Shown one piece after another: positions 48,665-61,668 of a DNA stretch of 64,000 nucleotides; position 1 is the stretch's first letter, and the number at the start of each line of letters is the position of its first letter. The notes beneath the pieces are model-generated. The model did not search any database. It was not told the origin of the DNA and saw only the letters and a list, made by a program, of their open reading frames with translations. The stretch is from Flabesymbios commensalis (taxonomy: Eukaryota > Annelida > Polychaeta > Terebellida > Flabelligeridae). The position numbers and the translations under genes are program-made. The stretch spans positions 39,749,728-39,813,727 of the forward strand of contig OZ024911.1 in the NCBI GenBank assembly GCA_964017125.1. Direction: 5' to 3'.

Positions 48665-51600
48665 TTGGCTTGGCCAAATATTCCAATCTTATTATGTAAT
48701 CATATAATATTCAGTTATCCCACGGCGATTTTAATATGCCTGATATCAATTGGTCTACATGTTCTTCAAATGTTAGAAATAACAATCTCTTCTGTGATTT
48801 AATTAACTAATGTTCCTTTTTACAATGCAACAAAATTCCATCAAATTCGTATGGAAATATTTTGGATTTGACACTGACTAAATTTCGTGAATTTATTTCA
48901 GATCCAGAAGAGCTCTCGGTAGCTTTCGATACTGATCACACTGTTATTGGTTTTAGCTTACACACATCTACAAATTCTAAGAACACTATACATAGAACTG
49001 TCTACAGTTTTAAGAATGTTGACTTTAATTTACTACGTACTGTGATAGAGAATTCTAACTTATTACAGTCAGTTGTCAATTCAAGCGATATCAACATATC
49101 TTGGGGTGAGTGGAATTCAAATCTAAAACATATAATTGATACATGTATTCTCAAAACCATTGTAAAAGATATTGCAACCCCTCCTTGGATTGACAGTGAA
49201 ATACGCCATGTACAGAAATGTAAGGAAACGACATGGCGTCGTGCTAAGACATCAAATACAGAAAGTAGCTAGAAAAAATTCAGAGAGTGCAGAAATAAAC
49301 TATTAGATTTACTAAAAAAGAAAAGAGCTAATTTTATGTCCGATATGGAGCAATCGCTCTTCTTGAATTCTAAGCGTTTTTGGTCATTCTATCGCTTAAA
49401 ACAGAAACCAAAACAACTCCCTGTAAAATTAAAAGGCAGTGGTAGCACATCTGAAGGTTCAGCAAGCAAATCTCTTTAATTCATTTTTCAATTCAGTTTT
49501 CTCTACGAAAATGGACGAAAACGCGGATTTACCCACCATTTCCGAAATTCTAGACACACGTCTTTCTACTCTATCCTTTACAGTTGAAGATGTCATACAT
49601 GTTTTAGTGAATTTAGACGTGAATAAATCTGTGAGTCCTGACAGTATTCCGCTTAGGGTTTTGTCTGAGTGTGCCGTGGAATTAGCACCATCACTAAGTG
49701 CTTTGTATAACCTCAGTCTATCGACAGGCTCATTTCCATCTCAATGCAAACATGCACATATCACACCAATTAAAAATGGGAGCAAAAACTTGGTAAATAA
49801 CTATAGACCGATATCACTATTGAACAGTGTTAGCAAAATATTAGAGCGATTAGTTTTTAATAAGGTATATCCAATTGTGAATCCTCTAATTTCACAAAAT
49901 CAACATGGTTTCATGAGAAAACGATCAGTAGAGTCTCAGCTAATAAGTAATTATGACATAATTGGCAATGATCTTGACAAGGGTGTACAGAATGATATCA
50001 TATTTTTAGATTTTTCTAAAGCATTCGACAAAGTACCACATAATCTCAACGTTTGGCTTCAACAACAAACTACCTGTCAGAAAGAAGCCAAACTGTTATT
50101 GTTGAAGGCAAACAGTCTGAAAACTTGCCCGTAACATCTGGTGTACCACAGGGTTCTATCTTGGGACCACTTCTATTTATACTGTATGTAAACGACATAT
50201 CTGATGGATGTTCTTCTACAGTATCATCATTTGCAGATGATGTTAAAATACTTAGAAAAATAAAATCCACTTCTGATTCTGATGTATTGCAGAATGATCT
50301 AAAATTGTTAGAGATTTGGGCGAAACGTTGGAAAATGTATTTTAATGTAAAAAATGTAAAGTTATGTCAATTTCTAAAGCACATTGTCATATGAAATTTG
50401 AGTATTATGTAGACGGTCAGCCACTAACAAGGGTTGATTCCATGATTGACTTAGGAGTCACATTGACTACCAGTATGACTTCTAAAAATCACATTTTAAA
50501 AATTGTCTCAAAGGCTCGATGTATGTCAGGTTTGGTCAAACGTACTTTAGGATTTAATGCCCCTGTGGCAATAAAATTGCAGTTGTATCTTTCTCATATT
50601 GGAAGCTTACTTGAATAGTGTACACCTTTGTGGTCTCTGTACCAGGTAAATGAAATTATGCGCATTGAAAGGGTTCAACGTCATGTTACAAAATTTATTT
50701 TAAATGAATATTCATCTGATGTCTCATACAGAGATAGATGTCTAACTTTAGGTATACTGCCACTGTGTTACCACAGAGAAATTTTTGATCTGTGTTTCCT
50801 ATTTAAATGTCTACATGGTGAAATTGATATTAACATAAATACATACCTACAATTTGTACAATCAAATACTAGCAGACGGTCTGCCAACAAAGGAACATTA
50901 TTTTATTTAAACATGACAAAAATTGTACAAGCGCAATATATGAACTTTAACAGATTAGCTCGTCTATGGAACAAGCTTCCACAACATCATTCGCATGTCA
51001 GATAGTTTAGGCTCATTTAAAAGACAGTTGGGTGTCTTGTATAAGTCACATTCAATTGATTTCGATATCAACAATCGTTGTACATGGGGTATAATCTGCT
51101 GCTGCTCTGGTGTGATGTACGATAATACTTAGTCTGAGAAACATATGCTCAACATTGATATTACCGCAACCTTTACTGTCTGAGTTGATGGGGGAAAGCT
51201 TTTCGCTACGCTTCCAAAAACTCGACAGCGAGGTTGGCGGATGGTTCTGATGTCCATACTTAGGTGTTGGCAGTCGACGAACCACCGTGTCCGACTTTTT
51301 CCAAAGACTCGACAGCGAGGTCGACGGATGTTTCTGATGCTAACGTAGGTGTTGGCAGTTGACGAACGAACACCGTGTCCGACTTTTATTGGTATACATG
51401 TATACATTGTGTTTCGGTAGCGCGGCGGCTTTACGAGCTGACGCCAGCCGATGGTTTTTAGACTAATCTTAATAATTTTATATAGGTATGTATATGGTAA
51501 AAACATGACAATTATTATAACTTGCTTATTTTGATTATAAAAATATTCTACTTGTATTTATTTTATAGGTTCCTACGCTTTCCAAAGTGTGTTTTTCGCT

Positions 51601-51908
51601 ACTATTTATAATAATATGTAGTTATTTTATCTCTGGTTTTGGCGCGGGAAACTCATATTATTATGTCTATTATTTTTTTATACTTTTATGCTTATACATT
51701 TTGTACATAGATGAATATAAATATAGTTGCTGCCTAGCTTGTAGAGGCTTCTATAAGCCTGATCTAGCGCAGCACGACCAATGTTGTATATAATATTTTA
51801 TTGATATAATGTGTATATATTTTTTTTTGTATCTGTTTTTAAATATATATATGTATTGGTCAAAAACTAAATGAAATAAAAATAAAAAATAAAATAAAAT
51901 AAAATAAA
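48665..51908 (+). mobile_element. 5'-truncated LINE of the CR1/Jockey-like group
   Basis: The open frames begin in the endonuclease C-terminal part: GDFNMPDINW (about 48724), LDLTLTKF (about 48868) and DTDHTVI (about 48931). The reverse transcriptase follows: NNYRPISLLNSVSKILERL (about 49796), IIFLDFSKAFDKVPHN (about 49998), GVPQGSILGPLLFILYVNDI (about 50140) and FADD (50231). C-terminal FKCLHGEIDI (about 50799) and CTWGIICCCS (about 51079) match the group. In-frame stops near 48808 and 49270 and frame changes near 50040 and 50350 show that it is dead. A 0.8-kb 3' UTR with GAGGCTTCTATAAGCC ends in repeated AAAATA or AAATA units at 51908. Truncation at the 5' end is typical of LINE insertion. 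Confidence 0.85.
51209..51387. repeat. Tandem duplication, about 90-bp unit, in the LINE 3' region
   Basis: Two units, each CCAAA.ACTCGACAGCGAGG, GATG.TTCTGATG, TAGGTGTTGGCAGT.GACGAAC and CACCGTGTCCGACTTTT. Confidence 0.8.
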
Positions 51909-52526
51909 CGCTATGTAAACAATGTAAGCTACATCACCATCACGTGTATGCTTATAGCAGATCGATTTATTATTAATATTATAGTATCCCCTATATATGA
52001 AAAAGGCCTAGAACCTCCCCGAATGAGTTGGGGAGAGACGGTCTGGGACATTTTCATCTGTATTTTCGAAACCCAACAAACACAGCCGTTCACCAATGTT
52101 GGGTTTAGGCCCAATATATTAGTCGGTGAGCCAGCATCAAATTTAGCCAGCACCGGGATGGCGTTCTGGATAAAAAAAAACTTATTTCCCAGAATTCATT
52201 TATAACAAGATGGATGACGTCGTGATGAAGCTCTTTTCAGACGCTGTCAGGTATTTTTTACAGGTTCTCCACCAAATAACCCTATTCACGTAATATTGTA
52301 AGGTCTAATCAATTTGGAGTGGGGTTAGGTCCTACAAAGCGGCCAAATCGCGGTCTCATTTCACTGTCGGAATCAGATTAGCGTGGGTAGTTCCCTTTTC
52401 TCCACAGACAGGTTGTTACGCCGGCTCTGATTGGAGAGCATCGTGACCTGTGTGTCAGACAGAGAGATGAATACACCTAGACCTACATGTAGTTATATCC
52501 AGTAGATACGAGACGTTGCACCTATG
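51909..52526. other. Intergenic, nothing firm
   Basis: Contains a CCAATGTTGGGTT/AGGCCCAATA stretch near 52090 of the short palindrome style. No gene was recognised. Confidence 0.4.
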
Positions 52527-52590
52527 TTAGTTTATTGTCGGGCCACCGTCTTCGACGTCGGCCCAACGCTAAACTAACATACATTATCCA
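52527..52590. repeat. Imperfect palindrome, TTAGTTTA..TAAACTAA
   Basis: TGTTAGTTTA on the left and TAAACTAACA on the right enclose CGGGCC and CGGCCC around a GTCTTCGAC core. Confidence 0.7.
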
Positions 52591-54734
52591 ACGTCTCCTG
52601 TTTGCTGGGTAGACTAACAGATTTCTGACATATCACACAAAACCGGCATTTTAGCTCAAGATAGCAAAAGTAAGTGATATGTAAACGCTATAGCTCAGCT
52701 TCTTATCGCATCAAAAAATAGTAAAGTTAAATTATTGAGGAAGTTATTGGTGAAAAATGCTTGGAAAACAAAAAATAGACAATGAAGATTAGATATCATT
52801 CAGTTGAAAAAACACAAAATTATAGAAATAAAGGCTGTCTCCTTGAATTAATATTAATTTTGACAGGTGACAGTCTTTCTCTACCATTAGTCAACACAAT
52901 TTGCTGGCCGTGTGACATTATGTGTAAAATCGTACTCATTTCAGCACATTTCAAAAAATTATAATATTTCGCATAAAAAATAACGACAAACTGCTTAATA
53001 ATTATATCATTGATAATTTGCCAGCCTAAATACCCACGAGATGCTACATAGCCTTCATAATGACGTTATAATATATATACGCCTAGCATATATTATAGTA
53101 TACATCCAGTAAATTTTAAACCATCTCATGTACAAAATCGGTGGTTGGCATGGTAACTAATGTTGCATAATCATTGAAATAGGTGTACTTTCATAATTCC
53201 GATGATTTATTCAGTAAAGGGGTATAAATACGATTTCTGAAGAATGGTGTAATGATTGTCAGACCCCTGTTACCAAATTAACCGTTTCTATGGCAACCAA
53301 TATCACAAGAGAACACCAAAATAAATGATATAGAGTCATAGTGAGTGGATTCGGACGAGTGCATGATAATAGGGGATTTGATTGTACCATCATGCAAAGG
53401 GCCCGAGACGGTGCTATAGAGTTATTAATTTACCACTACTTTTTAGCCTCAGACGCACGGTTTTCGAGACATGGCAATTTAAAGTTCAATAGAAAGCAGA
53501 CTACATTCACTACCCAAATATCTCTGTGCCCAAATATTATTCAAGTCGATCGGTTCAAAGCTGGAAGAAAAGGGGCCGTTATAATAATAAAATTAGGAAT
53601 ATATCTTCTTAGACAGCAATAGTTTGGGCGTAGTGCAACGTTTAAGTAATTTAAAAAAAAGGGGAGGGGGGGGGGGTGGTTTGGTGAGTAATATCGATTG
53701 ATTCCTTGAATGTAGTGGTGAAAACGGTATGAAGACTAACCTAATGACTGATGCTCATATATTTCCAGTACCAAATTAGTGGCTGCCATGACAACCAGTC
53801 TCACATACCTCACAAACTATATGGAGTATGCAGTGATATTATTTCCTTCGTGTAAGTGCTCGATAGGGATGCTGAAGGCTGGTGCAATGACTGATCACCT
53901 TAATAAATACTCTTGGTGACTTAAGGTCAAAAGCTCGAAAATCATCAAAAAGACATATCAATTGTAATAGATCGGTTGCTACTAGTATGACAAATCAAAA
54001 CATCAAAAGCTAAAAAAGTAACTAAATAGAATATTTTCTTCAATAATTTTATTAATAATGTAAATCTGGTAATTTTCGCATGTTTATTATTTCGCGAATT
54101 TGTAATTTTTTTTAAACCTCGCGAATATTACCAGAGTTACAGTATTTGCATGTAGGACGGTTAGATGCACGATAAATCGTTCATTAGACATGCTGATCGG
54201 TAGATATTTTTATTTGAAAAATTTAACATTTTATAAAATTAGGTTTGAACGGTGGTTATTTTATCTCTGTTTTTATCTGTCAGTCAGTCTGAGCCAAACT
54301 TCAAGTAAGGTGAACCGCATCTGGACTGAGCAAACCATTGAGTCCACAGTACAGTATTATAAAAGGGACATAATGCAAGAGGCTCCTCTCAGCATTCAAA
54401 AATATAATACAAAGACACGTAGAGCATTAGCGATTCTTTGACCCAGAAAATATAGGTGTATAGACACCATACTCGTAATTCTATATCAATTGGAACTTGA
54501 AATATATCCTGGTTAAATTTCTGGATTGTATGCTGGTAACTGCACGATATACCAGGTCGGCTTAACGTTGACCGATTTTGGCCCACGGATTATGTCCATT
54601 TAATAGAAATATGCATTTTTTGCTATGATGGACGAAGCTCTGGGTTCGCCATGTTAAAAAACTCATGTCGACATTTGGAGTGGGGGCATTGGTAGGGGTG
54701 GGCCATTGCAATTATGTAAGATTGAGTCAGTCGA
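52591..54734. other. Intergenic, nothing recognised
   Basis: AT-rich. Loosely repeated phrases (ACCAAATTA, ATG.CAACCA.T.TCACA near 53270-53310 and 53770-53810) suggest an old duplication. A G run lies at 53662-53685. Confidence 0.35.
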
Positions 54735-54762
54735 AGGTCATCTCCAGGTCATCGCAAGGTCA
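54735..54762 (+). promoter_or_regulatory. Triple AGGTCA direct repeat with 5-bp spacing
   Basis: AGGTCA at 54735-54740, 54746-54751 and 54757-54762, each separated by exactly 5 bp. DR5 is the classic spacing for retinoic-acid-type nuclear receptors. There is no adjacent gene, so function is open. Confidence 0.4.
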
Positions 54763-54939
54763 AAGTATCAGAAATTCAAATAAAACACCTATTTGTAGAC
54801 AAATCGAACCTACTTTCCCACCCCTTGATGGATGCAATGTATGCAAACATATGTGTTACAGTACCTCAAAACTATTAAATAGACACATTTGGACAAATTC
54901 GGCTACTTTAACTCACCTGAAATGATTGCGATATATATA

Positions 54940-55250
54940 AACTCAAATGAAATGAATGGGGTCTTTAACGCATATAAGCTAAACTGGGCCAGGAGAACCT
55001 CCTGAGGATGGTGAGATGAATGAGATGACACTACGTTGCAGAAACATGATTTGAAATTCGAACCCTGGCGGTCTGAGGCCGAGCTCGCTACCTCTCGGTC
55101 AGTAAGGTTCCCCACAATATTGAATGTTTACGAGTGAGCAGGGAAGAAACATTTTGTTTCTTTGCAACTTGAATGCCAGCTAGAGCGGGGTATATCTGAA
55201 CTAATGTGCCATCACCTTCTGACGTGTTTCCATTTCTAGGACAGTGCGCC
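54940..55250 (-). mobile_element. Dimeric-tRNA SINE
   Basis: Minus-strand copy of the 6838 family: GGATGGTGAGATGAATGAGA, GAAATTCGAACCCTGGCGG (B box in complement), CTACCTCTCGGTCA (A box in complement) and AAGAAACATTTTGTTTCTTT. The first head (55165 onward) is poorly preserved. Confidence 0.75.
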
Positions 55251-55352
55251 ATCCATCCCCTGTCATCGCTATCTCCACAGCAACAGAGCATCAACAAATA
55301 CACTCAACCAGGACACCTAAGTAGACCCTATATCTCATTATGTCAACCAGAA

Positions 55353-55620
55353 CAGGAAATGAAATGAAATGAATGGGGTTTTAGGACACCTTTTTGCACA
55401 TTATAGGCTAAAATGGGCCATGAGAACCTCATGTGGATGGTGAGATGAATGAGATGACACTGTCCTCCGGATATGCATGATTCGAAATCGAGCCCGCTAC
55501 CTTTCAGTCATGGAGGCTGCCCACAATATTGCATCTCTATGATTGAGCGGGAAAGAAACATTTTGTTTCTTTGAAACTTGAGGACCAGAGTTGGATTCGA
55601 ACCCGCGATCTCCGACTAAC
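55353..55620 (-). mobile_element. Dimeric-tRNA SINE, second adjacent copy
   Basis: Begins with the AAATGAAATGAAATGAATGGGG tail in complement and shows the same landmarks. TTGGATTCGAACCCGCGATC near 55580 is the first B box in complement. Part of the second tRNA-like unit is missing. It lies 100 bp from the previous copy in the same orientation. Confidence 0.75.
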
Positions 55621-57794
55621 CAGTGTCCAAGGTCAGATCAAGAAAGGTCAAAATAACATGCCTAACATGCATTAGAACAGGCTTAATTTTATTGTAAACA
55701 AGGAATTTTCATTTGAAAACATGGATGACAATTCAGATGTGTCTTTTCCCCAAAATTCGGTGCAACAGCATCACCGGCTCTGGACTCAGACCTTACTGTC
55801 ATAACTTCGACTGTCATCAATGTCAGAATCGAATCTGTATCAACTATCGTCATAATAAATGATCCCAACCCAATGAAATGTCGCTCAAATCGTCCTCAGT
55901 GTTATTAGTGCATGAACCTTTTGGATACAATATCATGATCAACAATGTATAATATACATTACGTGCCATAGCCAAAACCAGGAAGAAACATTTACATATA
56001 TGTGACCCGATCTGGCAAAATGAATCGTAAGTCGCACTTTGACAAGCGATGCTAGGGCCTTTAAAAGCCAAGATTATTTTTTTTATTTTCATATGATTAC
56101 TTTCGAATCCTAAAATTGTGTGGCATAGAAATAGATGTACATGTTTAATTTTTTTAAATATACCTGTTATTTCAATTTTAATCTCATTCAAACTCCCATC
56201 AGCGATATTTGTTTCAATTTACATGTTGCTATAGCAAGTAGGCGATATTAATGCAGTGTAAAAATAATGACGTTAAAAATCTCTGGCCTATACTTTTAAT
56301 GCCTATACGATACAAAAAGTTAAAACTAGGCATATGCGTTCATTATTTAAAAAAGGGGGGCAAAATGAATATTTATTTAATTTCGTAAATTTTAATCCAA
56401 TTTTGTGTGTGGTATTTTCAAAAAGTGTAAAAATTGCCTTTGTTAACTTCAAAGGACATTTTCTCAAAAAGACGTAATTTCAGACTTCATATTTTTCTGA
56501 GATAAATTTTTAGAGCTAAACATGCCACAGAGTTTTGTGATATACTATTTGAAAGGTTATTTTGTGCACATTCGGGATCTGTTGATATTTCCAATATTTA
56601 AATATGCGACATGCGATTTATTTTGCCAGATCGGCCCATGTATAAACATAACAGCGATAAAAGATAACGTACCAGCGAGATCAAGTGACTTGTTTTGTAT
56701 CCATATCAATAGATGGAGCTCTAGAACTTAATACTCACCAGGTGCCCCTGCACTGCGACGCCGCCTAGCAATGCTTCGCGCAACGTAACATTTTTCATTG
56801 ATGATTATTATGACGTCATTTAAAATTTAATTTTGAAGATTAGATAACTGAAATTTATTTAAAATCTCACTAAACAATAAGTAATAGAGATCAGTAGTAA
56901 GCAGAAAACAGGAAGGGCACGGATATTAAATCAAGCAAAAATATAATTTTTTAATTTTAACGCCGGAGCAAAAATTGACCAAAACGCAACGATTCGGATT
57001 ATACCGATGGGCCATGAGGTTGATCGGTACCATAAAAGCGGACAAATTTTCATTCATATGACCATGTCAGTATGTGCTTTTGGAAATTTTTTCAGTATGA
57101 TAGACATTTCAAATGAGTAGCTTAATCAAAATGGCGGCAAATTTCAAAATGGCGGCGAAATTTAGCAAAATTGTACAATGTGTGTTGATACATGCTTGAG
57201 TTTATCATGATATGAGTAAAATGTATATAAAATGCATCATTACTGTTTATATAAAGAGTAAATAGAATTTTCTTTATTATTTCAAAAAACAAAATGTTCA
57301 CCAATTTCAAAATGGCAACTACAATACTATAATGTTGAACATAATGAGGTTTGACATTGAACAATGATACACGCATATGAGACCAATCTGTTAATACTCA
57401 TTGTCCCTCAAGCATCACAGCTGTTTTTAGAATCAGTTAATCTTCCTGACACAGTGCACTTACTAGATAACCTGTCGCTCACAATATATTCGTTCATAGC
57501 TAAAGGCGTGTGGCCTAGGTGACAATTATCAATTATATCGTATATTTCTGTCCAGTTGGGTTGCTGCAATTTTGCTTTGCTGGCACTGATTAGGGGACAT
57601 TTTAAAGCTCATTGGTTATTCTCTGAGTCGAGGTTGACGATAATGCAAAATATGAAGTGGATTCATCAATGACAAGGTGGTATGCATACAGATACACACA
57701 TATTAATGTTCGTTTATTGTTATATGGAAGACAAACAGCAGTATATAAATGAAATGTGCCCATAGAGATACATAATTATGTTGGTCAGGACAGT
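55621..57794. other. Intergenic, nothing recognised
   Basis: AT-rich. Repeated CAAAATGGCGGC motifs near 57128-57160 and 57305-57320 are the only pattern. Confidence 0.4.
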
Positions 57795-57960
57795 CTATGA
57801 GGTGTGGGCCCTAGTGTACTGGTTATGCCTCTCACGTCAGAGTTTGTCGTTCATCCCCCGCTCTGGTTTCAAAGAAACAAAATATCTCATCCACGATTCG
57901 GTATTGTGGGAAGTATCCGTGACAAATCGGGCTCAATTTTCAAATCCTCACCATCAGCTA
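57795..57960 (+). mobile_element. Degenerate dimeric-tRNA SINE
   Basis: GGGCCCTAGTGTACTGGTTATGCC (first A box), CTTTCAAAGAAACAAAATAT-like linker, then ATTGTGGGAAGTATCCGTGAC and TTTTCAAATCCTCACCATCA correspond to the 6838 family in order. The tail is lost. Confidence 0.55.
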
Positions 57961-58135
57961 CCTATATCCTTAGCCATCAATATACCTCTTAAATAATTAT
58001 ATATACACAGTAGTCGAGGTGCAGAATCAACATCAGGTGAGGAAGTGGTTAAATTTTACTCACTTTGGAACTGAGGGTGAGACGATTGCGACGTTTCGAT
58101 CTGCCTCCAGCAGATCTTGATCACGAATGGTCAGG

Positions 58136-58290
58136 GTGGGTGATTCGGCTCAGGTGGTGGTGGTCGCGGAATGATCTGACCATAGATGGGTGGCAGCTGG
58201 TAGCCCTGGTCTCTGTTCATGGAAGGGGCTCTCTGCTTGATGTGGATGGCCTCCTTCCGCGACCACCACCACCTGAGCCGAATCACCCAC
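58136..58290. repeat. Perfect 36-bp-arm inverted repeat around a relic
   Basis: Arms 58136-58171 and 58255-58290 are exact complements (GTGGGTGATTCGGCTCAGG.. with GGTGGTGGTCGCGGAA). The 83-bp interior, read on the minus strand, encodes EAIHIKQRAPSMNRDQGYQL and PPIYGQII, which resembles the C-terminal end of GIY-YIG-bearing Penelope-like retroelements. The relic reading is tentative; the inverted repeat is certain. Confidence 0.75.
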
Positions 58291-59285
58291 TTTAACTTTC
58301 TGGCATATGTTTGTGTCTTTGCCCGAGCCCTTCATTTAAAGACAACAGAAAGTGCATAGACAAACCCTGATTCTTTCATCTGATGTCGTGAGGATGGGTG
58401 ATTATCATATTATGATGAACTTCCTCTTCACATTTTACCAAGCGTTTTTAGGATGAGAGCTGTGATTTAAATCTGGAATTGATGGAGAGGGTGCTACCTA
58501 TGCAGTCATGAAAATATTTCCACCACCAGACGTTGCAAATATCTTAAAATCGCTCAATGACGTTGAGAAAAAACAATCTAATCTTTCAACAAATCTTCCA
58601 AAAACAAAATTTAATAACGATAGCTTGAAAACAGCTTCTAATTTGACACAGAAGATGCGAGTTAACCACGTAGAGATAAATAAAGTTATTTTACAAGCAT
58701 ACAACAAGCTTTTTGTACACATTATGCTTTCTGCCGAGATTTAGGTATTTAAGAAGTCCTCTAATAACTATAGATCACATTCATTGATCATTGGTAGCGC
58801 CATATGGATCACTGAAAGAGTACTAATGAATGCATACATGATTATAATTATTATTGTGTATATTGCATGTGATCAATTAAATAGAGAAAAAAATTATTTA
58901 CTCTTTAGATTGACTCGCCAGTTTTCGAATTATGGAATAGAAGAAGGCTCATATAGTCTAAATAGGAAAACGAAAGGATTGCTCACAGCTTCTGAGGATC
59001 ATTGCTTTACAATTACTAACAACTAAAATTTAGCTTGCTCAATTCAACAAACAAGAAAGCAGATATGCACATTTTTTTGCATGCATCGCTAGCAGTAAAG
59101 CAAGATTGTGAGACTGTTATCATAAATATTTTGTATCGAATAAGCAGACATCCAGGTGCTATGTTTGTATTTAATAGAAGTATTTTTTTGTAAAGATGTA
59201 TCCGGAAGTGAGTAGACAACCTCTCAAAGAATATATTGCCAGTAGCACCCAGCTTCGGTGATGCATGTTGTAGATTCACTTAGAC
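58291..59285. other. Intergenic, nothing recognised
   Basis: A 78-codon frame at 58508-58744 and an 80-codon frame at 58784-59026 show no family resemblance; base composition alone may explain them. Confidence 0.35.
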
Positions 59286-59480
59286 AGGGACGTGGCACAA
59301 TGGTTTGAGAGTGGGGCTCTGCCTGGCATGCTGGTTCAATACCCACGTGAGACAGGTTTTCAGAGAAATGTAATTTTTCTTTCTTTCCTCGCAACGTTGC
59401 GACATTGCTTCAATATTGGTATCTTTTTAGCAAGACACTTTACTTAAATACATGCTTCAATTGACCGAGGCGTGTCACCA
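59286..59480 (+). mobile_element. tRNA-like SINE
   Basis: The head 59286-59350 reads GGGACGTGGCACAATGG (A box) and CTGGTTCAATACCCACG (B box). A T-rich body follows and no tail was clearly seen. It is a different family from the 6838 SINE. Confidence 0.5.
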
Positions 59481-59786
59481 AAAAAATGGTCGTATTGCAC
59501 TCCCCCCGCCCGCCAACAGATGACACCCTAGACTTTCTGAAAGAGTGGCATCTTGGGGTCATACCTACATGTATAAGAAAGTTATAGGGCATTAATGACA
59601 GGGGGGTCATTAAGTAAACTACGACCTAAACCTGGACCTAAACGACAGAGGACACATCTAAAGAATGATTTTTTGTTTTACTAATACCAGTATTTAAAAC
59701 GTATGAGCTTCGTACATTTAAAAAAAAAAAAAAATTTTTTTGTCAAAATACCCCAAAAATACCCCCAAAACTGATTTACCATATTG

Positions 59787-59884
59787 ATTCTTCTTCTTCT
59801 TCTTCTTCTTCTTCTTCTTCTTCTTCTTCTTCTTCTTCTTCTTCTTCTTCTTCTTCTTCTTCTTCTTCTTCTTCTTCTTCTTCT
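59787..59884. repeat. (TTC)n microsatellite next to the gap
   Basis: A pure TTC run that stops at the N gap, and the probable cause of the assembly break. The opposite arm has an ATA-rich stretch at the same place instead. Confidence 0.95.
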
Positions 59885-60084
59885 NNNNNNNNNNNNNNNN
59901 NNNNNNNNNNNNNNNNNNNNNNNNNNNNNNNNNNNNNNNNNNNNNNNNNNNNNNNNNNNNNNNNNNNNNNNNNNNNNNNNNNNNNNNNNNNNNNNNNNNN
60001 NNNNNNNNNNNNNNNNNNNNNNNNNNNNNNNNNNNNNNNNNNNNNNNNNNNNNNNNNNNNNNNNNNNNNNNNNNNNNNNNNNNN
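59885..60084. other. Assembly gap (200 N)
   Basis: Exactly 200 N, probably a placeholder; true length unknown. Confidence 1.
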
Positions 60085-61449
60085 TCCGTTATGTTCAAAT
60101 AATTAATAAAGTAAAATGATCAGGCGTAGTGTAAAGGCTTTTTGGGGCATTTTCAACCGCCTTATTTTTTCAAAAAAAGCAAAGTACTTAGTAGTTTAGT
60201 AGTACAATTTGTTTTCACCAAAATTGGGACAACCGTTCACATTGTGCTAAAATCACAAAAATTGGTACAGAAATGCTCTATAGTATACTGATCCATATAG
60301 GAAGGAAAACCACCGTGCAGCCACAGTGTAAGGGCTTTTTACGGGGCATTTTCAACCCCCTTTATTTAAAAAAAAAAATCAAGTAATTGGTAGTCAAATT
60401 TTGTTGTTCACCAAATACGTCCACAAAACTGTTTATTATTGATGCTTGTAGTTTAATAAAACAAATCAAGGGCGGGTCCATTGGGCGTTAGGGGTTCACA
60501 CCCTATTTTTTCGACAAATTATTATGTACAATAAATGCCATAAATTAGGTAAAATCGTTAATAACGTGACAAAGCACCAAATTTGGTACAGAGCTACACA
60601 AAGGTATTATATTAATCCATATCGGGAGCGGCACTATCTTGTAGCTGTAGCGCAAGGGCTTCGTTCGGGGCATTTTCACCCCCCCCTTCTTTAAAAAATC
60701 GAGTAATTGTTAAACATACATGTATGTTGAAAATATTAAAGATATGTTTCACCAAAAATATTTACAAAAATGTATTAGAAAAATTGATTACAAATTTGAA
60801 ATCATGGTAATTATACCTCCGTATTGTGGTACACACAACTAATATAATTAATAATTAACGATAATAAACCTCTTCCTCAGTAAAGTGTCGAAAAAACAAT
60901 GTATTTTGGGTATAAAAGAGAGTTTTCTTTCTCTATTTGATACACAAATTGTGCACTATGGCTCAAATAGCGCTAATAAATGAATGTTTACTTTCAGCAT
61001 AATTTTTAAAGGCGGATTTTCAATTGCATTGTATTGTTTGAACGGTTATATGTGACTATGGCTTTTAATAAAAACTGATATTGAAATCTAAAAAACGGGG
61101 GGAAAAATGGTCTTGGCATTTTGTGGGACGTTTATAACTGAAAACTGAAACAATCTGCAAAAGAGAACAGAGGAACTGAAATCCGTAAAAGAGTTGTGGC
61201 TCACGGTAAGCTACCAAAAATTGGCAAAGCTTCCACAGAATAAACGAAAAAAAAATTGAGCTGTTTGAATAAGTGGCCTCCGAGATCTGTAGAATTAAAT
61301 TCCAAAATAAAAAAACTACCATAGGTGAGGATGTTGGCTGTATTCCTCAAACATTGGACAAGGAGGATCTAGAACCAACAAGAAGCCGATGGTAGAATCA
61401 TACTTCATTCATGTGGCTGATGCAGCCAGGCAAGATTACCATAACATAA

Positions 61450-61668
61450 GGTGGGCACCATTCAAATTCTAGGAGGGGGGGGGGGGGGAGCGGTAGATTA
61501 TTGTTGAAATTTAAAATTTCGAGCGGACTTTGCGGTAAATATATATTTTTTGCCCTATAGCCGTCCGCCGAATCGGGTTAAAATAAGTTATTTCTCCGAG
61601 ACAAAAACTTCAGCACCCCCCACCCCCATCACCCCCGGTATATAGAGTGGTGGCCCCTTAATGATAAG
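61450..61668. mobile_element. Small insertion in the GCDT relic
   Basis: ATAAG occurs at both edges (about 61445-61449 and 61664-61668). The ends are roughly inverted (GTGGGCACCATTC and, in complement, GGGGCCACCACTC), each followed by a G run in the same orientation. It is probably a short non-autonomous DNA transposon. Confidence 0.45.

Noticed and set aside
58508-58744. A 78-residue coiled-coil-like protein
   Set aside because: No upstream promoter, splice signals or relatives recognised; AT-rich sequence readily yields Lys/Asn/Leu-rich frames.
59718-60119. Lys-rich and Leu-rich open frames
   Set aside because: They read through the TTC microsatellite and the N gap.
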